64,000 nt of DNA from Parascedosporium putredinis (lineage: Eukaryota > Ascomycota > Sordariomycetes > Microascales > Microascaceae): the NCBI GenBank assembly GCA_949357655.1, contig CASHTG010000018.1, positions 1,736,001-1,800,000 on the forward strand, given 5' to 3'. A model generated the notes under the pieces. That model saw only the letters and a list, made by a program, of their open reading frames with translations. It was not told where the DNA came from and ran no database searches. How positions within the stretch are numbered: the stretch's first letter is position 1; each line of letters begins with the position of its first letter. The position numbers and the translations under genes were made by a program. Of this stretch, positions 36,418-48,098 are shown piece after piece.

Positions 36418-38139
36418 ATGGCGCTTTCCAAGGATTGTATTTCCACGCCTCTCGAGGCTGGCACTTCCCTGCTGGACATTCATCACATTCCCACCCGCGT
36501 TACGGAAGCTCTCGAGTACGCTGCACGCCGCTTCTCCCGTAAGGGAATGCAGATTGCTCTCGTAGCCGTCTGCCGCGAATACCATACCCCATCCGTTATT
36601 CCCGTCTGCAACAGCCCCATGTTCTCGCCGCCCGCCTCGCCGGCTCCTGTCCCGACGTCCTCCGTGATGGGCTTCGCCGCCTCCGTCAAGAAGCGGCTGA
36701 CGCGGTCCAACACCCATCCCGTCCTCTCCCTGAACTCGTCTATCAACACCACTGATCTGCGCAGCGCTGCTACCTCGCCCACCTGGTCGGTGTCCTCCCG
36801 AACCACCGCCTACAGCTCCGCAGCGTGCAGCATTGCCTCCGACCGGCCTAGCTGGCCTTGTACTCCCGCCACACCCGCAACTCCCATGTCGATGCCGCTT
36901 ATGACCCCGGCGACCACCGCTCCTTCTAGCACGGCGGATGCCACGTCGCTCTCTTCCAGCCCCTTTAGCATCCGTCTGGTGCACGGTGATGTGCTCTGCG
37001 CCAAGGACGAGCAGGCTGTAGGGCAGGTCCTGGAACGGGCTGCCCGCAAGTACAAGATTGGGTATGTGCACTCGGATCAAAGCTTTTGTTTCGGCCTTTT
37101 ATCTTTATAATGAAGAAGAATTGCCGCTTCCTTGGAATTTTCTAACCCTTTTGTTGTGGCAACTTTAGCAATCAGTGGCTCCCCACGGTCGAGTACGCTT
37201 CCACCTACGGCCTTACTGACGGCATCATCCGTCGCTCCCTGAACCAGGGCGAGACCCTCTTCTCGTCCCACGGTTTGACCCTCTACGCCCTCGACCGCCT
37301 GTACACTTTCAAGTCCGCCCTTTCTAGCTACTCCCGAACAAAATGCCCCTCCGCCTAGAGGATGCCGTCGACGAGCTGCGGAGGCTTTTCCTTTCCGGGG
37401 CGGCCGCAAGATCGCAAAGGCGGACATTCTCCGATCCTATGACTGGCTAAACTTGAGCGACGCCGCCCTGGCAGAATTGGATCGCATGTACCGCCGCGCG
37501 TATGGCGGTCCTCTGGGGACTGGCGCGATTGAAGGTATGACAGAGGTCAAGTTTGAGATGCGGGACCTGTTCCACACGTCTGTGGACGAGATCAAGATCG
37601 AGATATGCGAGGCCATTGATGATGTCCTCTTTATCCGGGAGGACAACGAGGTATCGCCCCTTGAGGAAGAATCTTGGCCTCTTCCCTCCCAACCCCTCAT
37701 CATCCTCGAGCGCCCCGTGCCTATCCTCTCTACCCCCTTGGGATGGAAAGCACCGGCAACGAGTAGCCCCAAAACGCCTGTTCCACTTCTTCGATTACAG
37801 ACCACGTTCGACCCGGTGTCCAGGGAGACCCCGCCGAAGACAACAAGACCCCGCCGCCGGGAGCAGAGTTGAAGAGGACGAGGACCTCACGGCCCGGCCG
37901 GAGCGTGCGATGCTCAAACCCATGTGGCCCACCCTCGCGGTCCCCCTGGGAGGCTCCTCCATTGACCAGATCCTCAAGAGCCCTGGCGGGAACTCGTCGC
38001 GGGCGTCGGACATGTCGAGACTGGGCCCTATGACGCCCAACGGCTACGACGATATCTCCCCATCACGAGGGGCGAGTGGGGGTTTTTGTTTTCGGATCCG
38101 AGCTTCCAACCCAAGATGGCGGCGGTGGAGACATGGTAG
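36418..38139 (+). CDS. DUF7582-like conserved fungal protein (one intron, five frame breaks)
   Basis: Uncharacterised protein conserved in Pezizomycotina; the DUF7582 label is from memory and tentative. Start MALSKDCISTPLEAG; exon 1 to 37061, intron 37062-37168 (GTATGT...TTAG, 107 nt), exon 2 to TAG 38137-38139. N-terminal domain: LLDIHHIPTRVTEALEYAAR RFSRKGMQIALVAV, a Ser/Thr/Pro/Ala-rich linker with several S/T-P sites, SIRLVHGDVLCAKDEQAVGQ, then GNQWLPTVEYASTYGLTDGI, MPLRLEDAVDELRRLF, SYDWLNLSDAALAELDRMY, GMTEVKFEMRDLFHT, and a C-terminal signature MTPNGYDDISPITRGEWGFL ending MAAVETW. The segments sit in successive -1 frames; adding five bases to 1,615 nt gives 540 codons (539 aa, restored). 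A signalling or transcription-linked role would be a guess. Good confidence that it is one real gene. Confidence 0.72.
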
Positions 38140-38732
38140 TGGTGCAATCAGCTTGGCTCTCTTTTCTTTTTTTTTTTTCTTTTATTCCCTTGTTCAGACG
38201 ATAACCCCTATGTATTCGTTCCTTGCCCTTCAATTTTCTTGCCTTGCTGCTATGAATCACTACGATCTACGCGGTGGGCTGTTTTTGTTTCCTTTCTTTT
38301 CGTTTTTGGTGTTTTCCCTTAGATTCTCTGTACATATATGAGCCTCTAAACGCTAGAGAGCATGGAAGGCGTCGAAGGACTTTTTCTTTTTTTATTCTTC
38401 TTTCTCCTCTCTTCTTCTGTTTGGACTGAACTGAAGAGAGTGACACGTTGAGGCGGATAGATCCATGGGGTTGATGCTTTGTATAAGATGGATTGATTAT
38501 ACATATATGCTTGAGAGATAACGTCCAAAATATCGATATACCTGTCGAGATGATGCGCTTCCATTTAAATTTGTGTACAAGAAGTTCCGGCTTCTTTCAA
38601 GAAAACCAAGCCGTGCGTGGGTCACCGACGTCCAAGGAGACAGGGGCAAAGAGAAGAAGAAGAAGAATGGATTGTCCCTTTTTCATCCCCCTTTTTCTTT
38701 CTTTCTTTCTGATCATTACCGCCATCACCGCA
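38140..38732. other. Convergent 3' spacer, no gene seen
   Basis: Tail-to-tail region with several T runs (38165-38180, 38380-38400). No coding signal. Confidence 0.6.
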
Positions 38733-40016
38733 TCACCATCCATACCGCGCACCAGCCTCTTTGCGCTTGTTCTTGCCCTCGGCGAACCTCTCCTCGAGGG
38801 AGTCCCTCTGGCTAGCGACGGCGTTGACGAGCTGGCGCAGGCTATGCTTACCACCGCCCTGGATAGCGGCGCGGGCGGGCCGCTGGTTGGGAACGAGCTC
38901 ACCCGAGGCGATGAGGGCCTGGTTGCGGCGGTATTCGGCGTCGAGGTTGAAGTTGACGACGCGGGTGTTGGGGTCGACGGCGCCGGCGGGGCCGCCGCGA
39001 GCCGAGGAGGAGGAGCGGCCAAAGAGTTCGCGCATGGCGGTGGCGTCGAGGTTGAGGTTGGAGGCGAGGGAGGAGACGGTTTCGGGTTCCTGGGCTTGCT
39101 GGTGTTCTTGGGGTTCGTAGTAGGGGGTGGGGTTGTAAGGGTCGGAGGGTGGGGGTAAGGGGCGAGGTGGGGGAGTAGTCTTCGTGGGAGGGGTCGTTGG
39201 CGTCGTCGTCGTAGTCGTCGTGGGCGGTGGTGGAGGGAGGGGAGGGGCGTCGAGGGAGAAGAGGGAGACTTTTTCTTTTTGGCGGGGGTGGTTCGTCGGG
39301 CTTTGATGCCGCGGCGCTACTTGTTGTCGCTGTCGTCGCATTGGCTGTGGAAGTGGAAGTGACGGGCGGGGTTTTGTTGTTGTTGTTGTCGTCGTCGTCT
39401 TTTTCCTCTTGGCGGCCGCGTTGCGAGCGACGCTCAGCGGCATGAAGCGTAGGGGTTTCCCTACGAGCTTGACCTCTTCCTCGCTCTTCATGCCCTCTGG
39501 GATTTCGGGGCCCTTGGCGCCCCCGCGCCCGCGCTTATGCTGGAAAAGGAGCCATCATTATCGCCGCCGCGCACGAAGCCGGGCCCCGCGCCCGTCTTGA
39601 GACCAGCGCCCACCCGTTGCGCTGCACCGCCCGACGACACCGAGGCATCGCCCGACGGCGCGCCTACCCCGCCGCCGATCCGGGAAGGTTTCTTGGGCGC
39701 GGGGAGGAACGCGTTGAACCCGCTAAAGGCGCCGCCGCCGGTGCGGGCCCTCTTGGTGGGGGTTCGGGGGCGCGACGGTATCGAGGGCGGAGGAGGAGGA
39801 GGAGGTAGAAGGAAGATTGACGCGGATTTTGCCGGGCTCGGCGCGGTCGACGAGTTTTTGGAAGGGTTTCTTGGGGGCGGTGCCGGGTTTCGCGGTGGCT
39901 GTCGTTGTCGTTGTCGTTGTGGTTTTGGAAGGGTTGGATTTAGGGGGAAGGGGAGGAGGAGAAGGGCCGGCTTCGGCGTCGGAGCCTGAGTCGGAGGCGT
40001 AGTCGACGAGGCCCAT
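38733..40016 (-). CDS. PRCC-type proline-rich nuclear protein (MAD2B-interacting family; frame breaks)
   Basis: Resembles the family of human PRCC (mitotic checkpoint/splicing-associated, Pfam PRCC C-terminal domain). Start MGLVDYASDSGSDAEAG at 40016, the usual acidic opening of this family, then Pro/Thr-rich sequence, KKPFQKLVDRAEPGKIRVNL, and in the next frame TKRARTGGGAFSGFNAFLPA PKKPSRIGGG and AQRVGAGLKTGAGPGFVRGG. The third segment carries EIPEGMKSEEEVKLVGKPLR FMPLSVARNAAAK, a low-complexity Thr/Pro tract, and the C-terminal domain: LNLDATAMRELFGR, NFNLDAEYRRNQAL, GKHSLRQLVNAVASQRDSLE and a terminal KEAGARYGW. N- and C-terminal parts share a frame; breaks near 39768 (C5 runs, two bases) and 39518 (one base) sum to three, giving 429 codons (428 aa). 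More breaks are likely in the repeat-rich middle. Good confidence. Confidence 0.78.
39375..39400. repeat. Trinucleotide-rich low-complexity tract in PRCC-type gene
   Basis: TTGTTGTTGTTG then TCGTCGTCGTC on the plus strand. On the minus strand this gives Thr or Asn/Asp runs depending on frame, so the protein text here is unreliable. Confidence 0.7.
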
Positions 40017-40766
40017 GGTTTGGATGGGTGCGTGCTTGTGTTGTAACTATAGTGTGTCTGGTGGTTTTTTGTGGGGGTATTCTTTCTCGGTTCAGAGACG
40101 GTTCGCGAATATCAGTTTCCGGGCCTTGGGGAGGGAATCGGCGATGGAGAGTATGAGGGTGGGAAAGAGAGGGGCGCGATGGAGGACGCCTTTTTTTTTT
40201 TTCTTTGGATGATTGCGCTGGAGGAATTTCACGAGGCGAACATTGATCTCGATGAACTTGAGGGATGACGTGTGATTAGTCAGCGAACTACATGGCTCAA
40301 CGTTACAGGCGATGGGAAAGACCAGACAAACAATATTATTCTCATAAAAGTAATTTCTTTTTTATAAGGCTCCTGAAGAATAAAGATGGCTCGAGGGTTC
40401 CTCTGGCGCATGCGGATACGCTTTTCGGTCAAAACGCAGAGCGGATGCTAGGAAAAGGTCCCTCTGAGGTGGAGAAATAGGTATAAGTGCCCGTGATCCT
40501 CTCACATCTCGCCTGGCTCGCTCATTGAGAGTCTTGCCTGCTACAAAGACCGCGACACCGTTGCTCACATAGTAATATAGAATTTCGTCTCTCATTATCT
40601 TCTAACTCGCAGTGAATTCCTATACCGTAAACACCAGATCCATGCGCCGGGCGAAGCCCCTACTCTCATATTCCCTGAATCCGACCACCCTTCCATCTCT
40701 GTTCCAACGCCTAGTGTGTCCGAACGGAAAAATCTCCTTTTTCTTTCCTTTTTTCCCCTTTTATAC
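40017..40766. other. Intergenic, no gene seen
   Basis: Upstream region of the PRCC-type gene and downstream region of TTI1 (both minus strand). Short open frames only; a T11 tract lies near 40191-40202. Confidence 0.5.
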
Positions 40767-43700
40767 TTATTCCTCTTCATCTTCATCGTCGTCTTCTTCC
40801 TCGTCTTCGTCATCTTCCTCCTCCCTCACGCCCTTGTCCTCCTCGCCCACCTTATCCGGCCCCGGATACCCAAACCCTTTTGTCATGGGCACGAAATCCC
40901 ACCCTCAATCTTGGGCGGCGCACGCCACTGCACCTCTCCTCTCGTACATGGCGAGCCACACGGCATCCTTGTTGACCAGCTCAAACGCCTCCTTGACCTC
41001 GGGCCGCCCGAGCAGCAAATCCGCCACCAGGTCCAGCATCTCGTCAAACACGAGCGGCGGCACGCTCACATGGCTCACGACCGTCGCGAGGAGCGATACC
41101 GCCGCCTCCCACACCTTGACCGCGAGCGCGTAGTTGCCCAGACCGCCGCTGATTTCTAGCTGGGTTGCCGCCGCCGCCGCTAGCGCCGCGCCACCGTCGT
41201 CGGCCGCGCTCCTCGCCTTGGCGGAGGACTCGAGGATTTTCCCGCCTCCCAAGGGCATTCGGAGGGTGCCCACGTCGCTGCTGTCGATGGCCGAGATGAG
41301 CCCGCCGATGCCACGCTGTTGATGTTGCTGCTGCCTCTGTCGGTTGCCCATCGTCGCCCTCTCCGCGTTCTTCTTCGCGGCGAGGCACCACTTGTGTAAG
41401 CCGTTGCCCCATTCCGTCTTGAAACGCGAGGACATAAAGTCGCCCGCATTGACGCAGAGGGCGGAAATAGTCTCGCAGGCTGCAATGGTGACGAAGCCTT
41501 CCGAGTCGTACAGCCGCGCCATCGTCACGGGCCACACGTCGTTAATGAGTGGAAGAAAAGTGTTGGGGTCTGACGACAACGCGGGCGAAGCCGTGGCGAG
41601 GAGCCCTAGGAGCTGCTTGCGGAGATGAGGGCTGGGAAAAGTGAGATAGTGTTGCGTGAGATTGGCGATGCGGTTGAGGAGTGTGTATGTGGTGGATTTC
41701 TTTGCCTTCTTTTCCTCATCCTCATCCCCAGCTTGGGAAGGGGCATCGTCATCATCATCATCTTCCTCTTCGTTGCCGTTGTCATTAGCTTTGTCTTTGC
41801 CCTTTTTCGGCTTATCCATATTCTCAACATCGTCCCCATCGTGACTTGACGTTGTGCTCCTCGCCTCATCCATTTCCCGTTCCCGCTCATCCAGAAGTTC
41901 CTCCACCCGGCTGCCTTGTTTATGTAAATCACCCCAAGGAACCGTCGGGTGCCCCGTCTTGATCTTCTCGTCAATCTCCCGGTCCCTCTCATCCCGCTCC
42001 GCCCACTTGCGTTTAGTTGCCTCGATATCCTCTAGGGCCTGCTCAAAAGTCAGCTTGGGCGGTTGCTTCTTGCGGTGGTCGACGCGCGACGCCTCGCCTG
42101 CTTCTATGAGCAAGGTCTGCGATTTGGCACCCTGGTCGACGACCTCCTTGAGGACGGTAAACAACGCCTCCACCAGAACGGGGTAGCCGTGGAAATTGTC
42201 GAGCGCAGCAAAGATGGACTCGATGACATCTTCGAGGTACGGAATGATCTTGGGTCCCGTAACGCGGGTCATCATGACCAAGACGTTCACCATGGCCGGC
42301 GTCAGGTTTAGCGAGTTTATCTGCAGCGCCACAGCGTCGACCATGTAGTCCGCATTCTTCACAATCAGTTCCGACACGTCGGCGTAATCGCAGTGCGCCG
42401 CGAGCGCGTTTAGGGTGACCAGGGCGTGGCGGCGCACCTCGGGGTGCTCGTCGCCGAGGAGGGTGCTGATGGGGAAGAGCACGTCCATGAGCTCGGGCCT
42501 AAAGTCTCTTTTGAGCCGACGCGCCGTATACTCGATGACCTCGAGAGCCTGGGCCCTCGACCTCCAGTCGCTTTCCATGGTTTGAGCACGAGGGAAATGA
42601 TAAAAGAGGCCAAGCTAAACATGTCCTGGAGCACTTCCTGGGGGTTGCCGGCGGGGCCGAGACTCGAATTCTCGTCATCGTCGGGAAAGACGGTAAACAT
42701 GTCGAACTCGTCGCCCGTGCTTTCCAGGGCGGATTGGACGAGCTTGAAGGCGAGCCAAAACGACGAGAAACTATGGCGGTCCGTGGCGTCCCGGGCGTAT
42801 CCTGTCAGGGTATTTGCGTATCGGCTTTTGTCTTCGGGTGCTCCCAGCTTGGCGATGAGCTGCCCAACTAGGTCTCGGGCGGTACGTTGGCTTTCGTGGG
42901 CCAGGGCTATGGGGCGGAAGACTTGCTGACTACTCGCGCCGCGGGAGATGAGGGACCTGGTGGTGCTCTCGACGGTGTCTAGGTCCTCGTCGTCCAGGAC
43001 CACGCGCTCGGCCGTCTTGACCCATTGGCTCTGGCTGTCAAACGCCTCACGGAAGCCCTTGAGGATCTGGCCGTGGATGATGGCCGCCTTAGCCGTACTC
43101 TTCTGCATCTGGCCTAGCACGGTCGTGGCGTTGACGAGGAACTGCAGGTACCGCCGCTGCTTGGTTTCATCCCCCATCTGCATGACGCTGCCAAAATTGC
43201 GCGCCCTATCAAACGCGGCCTTGCGCACGTTTTCGAGAATCGTCTTCTCATGCACCATGCACAGCTCCTTGAGCGACGTCTCCATGAGGGAATCGAGGCG
43301 GTCCTTCGACATGACCATGATGGCCGCCTCCACCAGGATGTCGGCGCAGTTCTGGAGGGACTGATGGCACTCGTCCAACACCTTGATACAGAAATCCTCG
43401 AGCTCACCACGGACGACTTCTGAGTCGCTGAGCTGCAGCTTCAGCACGGTCCCGAGGGCCACCCGGGTCTGCTCCTGGGTCAACTTGAGCCATTCGGGTG
43501 AGTAAGGTTCGGTGGGGACGTCTTCTTGGCCGCTGCGCTCAAATCTCTTCACCCTGAGCTCGACCTCAAAGTTAGAAAGAACGCGGGTCAGGATTAAGCG
43601 GAAGGCAGCGATGGCCTGGACCAAGACGCGGGGTCTCTGGCTCGAGTGGGCCAGCAGCTTGGCGAGGGACGAAGCTATTCCCGGGTAGAAGCCCGCTAGT

Positions 43701-44514
43701 GTGTGAGCATCCCGGATGGACATTACAGCATTATCTAGCGTTGTCAGGGCATCAGTTTGGATCTCAGGTGATAGTGGACTGTGCGCTTGGTCGAGGATAG
43801 AAGCAAGAGTGTTTCCGATTTGAGTCAAGGAATTTTCCGATTTGTAGATGGCGCCTGCCCCAGGACTGTCTCGTGAAGTAGAAAAGGCTACCCGGATAGC
43901 GGCGAGAGCCTCGTGAATAGTCTCCTCGGCCATCTCCGGATGCTCCGCGGTGGGCGACTTCTCTTTCCCACTATCGGGGCGGCTGCCGAGGATCGTACTA
44001 AATAAGAGTAGGAGTTGGGGGAACAGCTCGGCCAGATTCTTAGCGCTCCAGCCCTTGGCTATGAGCACGGAGATACCGCGCAGCGCTGCTTCGACGACGG
44101 GGAGGGAGAACTTGTCCCTCTGGGCAAAGATGCGGGAGATGGGCCAGAAGATGTAATCGGCCAGACCGTCGTTCAGGATCTGGCTACCGCCATTGGCTGC
44201 GACGTGGGAGTTGACAATGGAGAAAATCTCGTCGATGCGAGTGGCCAACTCTTTGCTTCTGCGGCGCTCGTTGGAGGTGTGGTGGTGAGTCCGGCCACAG
44301 TGACGCAAAGAGGTTTGAGCTGGGGGAAAGCGTCAGCCCGCTTTCTTCTTCTTCTTCTTCTTCTTCCTCTATAAGCACGGGGCGGCGAGAGGAGCGGGGA
44401 AACAATGAAAAGAGAGATCAAGGATCAGGATGGAAGGTGTACCTGGCGGAAAAGCTTTGCTCGAGCATCCTTCATCACATCTTGTGATGAGGTGCTCAGA
44501 TTGTCGGTCTCCAT
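40767..44514 (-). CDS. TTI1: TELO2-interacting protein TTI1 (one intron, frame breaks)
   Basis: HEAT-repeat scaffold of the Tel2-Tti1-Tti2 complex that matures PIKKs (TOR, ATM/ATR, Tra1). Start METDNLSTSSQDVMKDARAK at 44514; exon 1 to 44443; intron 44442-44320 (GTACAC...CCAG, 123 nt, with a CTT repeat); exon 2 begins LKPLCVTVAGL. A -1 break near 44247 enters ATRIDEIFSIVNSHVAANGG ... DYIFWPISRIFAQRD, the Tti1 N-terminal signature; a second at CCATGG near 42579 enters MESDWRSRAQALEVIEYTAR. C-terminal HEAT region: LTQHYLTFPSPHLRKQLLGL, DVWPVTMARLYD, then EAFELVNKDAVWLAMYERRG. Exons to the first stop (40905) plus two bases give 1,163 codons. Beyond that stop, the same frame continues WDFVPMTKGFGYPG and a long Glu/Asp tail to TAA 40767, with PPKIEG readable at the join, so the true end is probably 40767. 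High confidence on identity. Confidence 0.9.
44345..44371. repeat. CTT trinucleotide repeat in TTI1 intron
   Basis: Seven or so tandem CTT units lie within the pyrimidine tract between branch region and acceptor of the TTI1 intron. Length change here could affect splicing only weakly. Confidence 0.75.
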
Positions 44515-45613
44515 GATGGATGGTGATGCTCGTGCCCCCAGCTAGGCATCCTTTGATTTTGACCCCAACAGTAGTGTGAGCCAGTAGCTCTTGAGGCTGA
44601 ATTCTAGATAGAAATGATAGGTGTGTATTAAGGAAAATAGCGGCGATGGTGATGGTTTAAGGTGTGGGCTATACAAAGTACAGATTGCAAAATCAATGTG
44701 AAGTGAGTGGAAGTGAGACGTTGATTTCCTAAGTGAAGGTTGGTGAGCTCAGTGATGCCTTCCTAAATTGCAAAGGGTCAATCGCTCTTGTTGCCCACCC
44801 TCAGAAAGAGTTACACCCCAGGCTTGAGCTCTAATATCAACAGTGAGCAGCCAGTCTATTAGTGGGTTTCTGCCACCGCCTTTAGCGGGGTTGGGCTAGC
44901 TAGGGAATGCTTAGGAGGGGCAACTTAGGTCTTCCGCTGCTATAAACCTCAATTTTTACTCTGGTTGACCAGTCTCAGATCCTCTATTCATTCTGTCCGC
45001 GATATTAATGATGGAAATAAATCCAGAAAAATAAATAAAGAATGAAGGCCCAATATAAGATCAAGCAGCCGTTTTATACAAATATGTTCCTGGATGCGCA
45101 CTCGTCTGGCGTGTTTGGCGCGTGTTTGAGCTGTTTAGGCGTCACCACCAAACCCATTCGAGCTTCACATTGGCCAGCGACAACGTGGATGGTGGGGCTA
45201 CATTCTGGTGGATCTATGCTGTCAGAGAGCACACAGCACAGCGCACCAAGAGGAGGGGCAGCACCCCGTCCGAATCGGAGCTATTCCGAAGAGGAGCTCC
45301 ATATCCGGTGGGAGTACGCCTTCCCCTTGCAAGACCTTACGCCCTACCATCCTTCGCACCCCTTGTCTTCGCCCCCTTGTGTTAGTCGCGGCTCTCATCC
45401 TTCCTCAGCTCTATCACCATCGTATTCGTGTAACAGTATAGCTCTGCCTCTCTCTCTCTATCTATTTCTCTCTCTTAGTCCTACCTCTTTTCCAAAGCTA
45501 TAAATCGAGCTACTCCTTTTTTCTGTCTACACATTGTTCTCCCTCGATCCATTCCACTCTCATTCTCCAATCCCCCTCGTCTACTCCTTTTCCCCATCCC
45601 TAGCTCCCGCATC
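44515..45613. promoter_or_regulatory. Divergent intergenic region, TTI1 / UPF0613 hydrolase
   Basis: 1.1 kb head-to-head spacer. The right end is T/C-rich with CTCTCTCTCTATCTATTTCTCTCTC near 45450-45475. No gene recognised. Confidence 0.5.
45499..45504 (+). promoter_or_regulatory. TATA-like element upstream of the UPF0613 hydrolase
   Basis: TATAAA about 110 bp before the ATG at 45614, between two pyrimidine tracts. A plausible core promoter element, from sequence match only. Confidence 0.35.
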
Positions 45614-46817
45614 ATGGCCTCCAACAAGCCCGCCCCCTTCCTCACCCGAGTCCACTACTACGACTCCCCCACCCGCAACACCACGGCGTACGAGACCGGC
45701 GCCGACGCCTCCCCAACGCCTTCGTCGTCATCGGCGGCCTCAGCGACGGCCCGCACACCATCCCCGCCCTCACCAAGATCGCCGCCCGCCTCGACCCCGC
45801 CAACGGCGGTCCCGGCTACTCCATTGTCGAGTTCCGCATGCGCAGCTCCTACGTCGGCTACGGTACCTCTAGTCTCACCGAGGATGTTGCCCACATTACC
45901 GCCCTCGTGAAATACCTCCGCTCCATCGGCAAGTCCAAGATTGTCCTCTGCGGTCACTCTACGGGCACTCAGGTAAGCATTTTCAAACACATCGTTCTTG
46001 CCCCTTTTGGAAGTGTGGATGCTGTGTTATGGCCTTCTGGCTTTAGAAGGGCGAAGAAAGCGTTTCCTTCTCCCCTGCCCCTTTCAACTTCCTTCTTGAA
46101 CCCTAACCTCCTGGCTTCCCCAGGACATCATGGAATACGTCAACTCGGGCGCTCAAGACTCCCAACCTGTCGACGGTTTCGTCCTCCAAGGCCCTGTTTC
46201 CGACCGCCAGTCGATTGAGCTCCTCGGGCAAATGTTCCCAGACCATGACTTTGCCGACACCCTCGCCTGCGCAGAGCAGTACATTGCCGAAGGCAGGAAG
46301 AATGACTGTCTCCCTACTGCAAAGCTCCCTCCCATCTTCGCCGGCGACCCAATCTCCGCCTATCGGTACCACTCCCTCGCAACCAAGGGTAAGTCACTCT
46401 CTCCGCATGCTCCCCTCTTCTCGCCTCTAGTTTTGCCTTCCTTACCTTGCAAAAAAGGGAAGAAGAAGGCATCAGCTTCGAGGCCAGCAGTAACTAACCA
46501 TCGTGACCGTTCTCCTCTTTGCTTCATTCCCCTTTCTACAGCGGAGACGACGACTACTTCTCCACAGACCTCTCCGACGAGTTCGTCAACCGCGTCTGGG
46601 GCCGCTTCGCGAAACCCATCCTCGTCCTCCATTGCGCCGACGATGAGTTCGTGCCACCGCACGTCGACAAGGCCGCCCTCGTCGACCGCTGGGCAAAGGC
46701 CACCTCCCACATGAGCCCGCTTTCCGGCGTGCTCCCCAACGCGAACCACACCCTGGATTCCGATGAGGCCATCCAGGGTTTTGGGACAAGGTGGTCGAGT
46801 TCCTCTCCACCATCTAA
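45614..46817 (+). CDS. UPF0613/DUF1749 alpha/beta-hydrolase-fold protein (two introns, three frame breaks)
   Basis: Member of the DUF1749 family of alpha/beta-hydrolase-like proteins; substrate unknown. Exons 45614-45972, 46124-46388, 46542-46817 with introns of 151 and 153 nt. Start MASNKPAPFLTRVHYYDSPT. Seen: NAFVVIGGLSDGPHTIPALT, EFRMRSSYVGYGTSSL, IVLCGHSTGTQ with the nucleophile-elbow pattern GHSTG interrupted by intron 1, then DIMEYVNSG, VDGFVLQGPVSDRQSIELL, and in exon 3 DDDYFSTDLSDEFV, KPILVLHCADDEFVPPHVDK (acid residue region) and PNANHTLDSDEAI with the catalytic-type His. Breaks: near 45713 (CCCCAA), at the intron 2 acceptor near 46541, where one G is missing, and at GGTTTTGGG near 46780; each -1. 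Plus three bases: 301 codons (300 aa). High confidence on family. Confidence 0.88.
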
Positions 46818-48098
46818 GTTACGTCTGTGGTATTTGGTAGAAAAGTTCAAAATTTGGAGGAAACGTGAAATTTGGTTGCATCATGCTATCTCAAGGGTGC
46901 TTTTGTAGGACGTCGTATCCAACCCAAACCTTCCATAAGCCTAATAAATGACATCCTCAAGACAATCTTCTAAATCTAAATATGAATCTCGTTTTCCCCT
47001 ACCCTCATGGTTCTCTAGCACTCAGCTCTCCTAAATAGAATCCTAGGCCAAGACGTACGGCTTGTGGGCCACCCAAGTCCTCCAGAGTATAGTCCCATCA
47101 GTACCATAGCGGTCCGTGGACCGAACAAAAGTCTTTACCAGCATTCACCGCCAGGATGCTTCCAGTAGGAGAACCTGGTCAGTGATAACCAACAACACCA
47201 AGAGCTCGAACGGAAGCGCGCATGTAGGCAGTGGATTATTCGTATTCGGATCGCCCAGATCGATGCCATTGGACGACTTGACGCATCACCAAAGGGAAGG
47301 AGACAACTAAATGAAATAATGGTGAAACTTTCTCGCTTCCTTCAACTAATACCAGCTAGTAGCAGCGAGTAGTCGTGGCCAAGCGAGCGTGTGCGCGGCA
47401 GATGTATTTGGCGCTCGTTCGCAGTCCCAAGGCCGAGTACGAATACGAATCGCCCGGCGCTTTCTTTCCGCCACAAGCGCTTCCTGTCGAGGTGTCAAGA
47501 CAGGGGACGACGAGCTCATGTTCGTTTCGCCCGCTCAGGGATGGCATAGCAACTGAGGCCCTGTCATAACAATACAGGGCCCCTTAAACACGCAAGAACC
47601 AACTCGAGATGGAGTTGCCTCATTTCGGTTGAAAGCAGCACCTGCGTGCGATCCTTGGCAGCTAGGCCCCGGTGCCGTAACCGAGCATGTCTTTGCTCTC
47701 ACGGGCCCTCGCGTTTTGGCAGTGGTGTACGTTAGGCCAAGACAAGAGGAGAAATGCATTTACGAGTAATTGCGAGTGAGGGGCAAGAATTGTGGACATT
47801 TATAAGTACAAACTAATCATGGAGCAAGCGGAGAGTTGACGTGTAGAGTAGGTAAACAATGTTGACAAAGAATAAAACCTACAGCATTTTGTTTAGACCC
47901 TTGATCCAACCTCCCAATCTAGCCAGTCTAATTGACCCTCCTTTTGCTTTTGCTTTCCAGCGCTTCCTCGCTTCTCTCATTTCTCCCACTTTTCTCCTTC
48001 ACTACTGGTAGGCGAGCAAGCCATCCGTAGACGAGACCGATTCCCGGGAGGGTGACTCGCTCAAAGGGCCATTATCTCAGACGCTGAGAGCAAACCTC
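46818..48098. other. Convergent intergenic region, no gene seen
   Basis: 1.3 kb between two 3' ends. Open frames are short and show no protein-like pattern. No tRNA found here. Confidence 0.5.
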
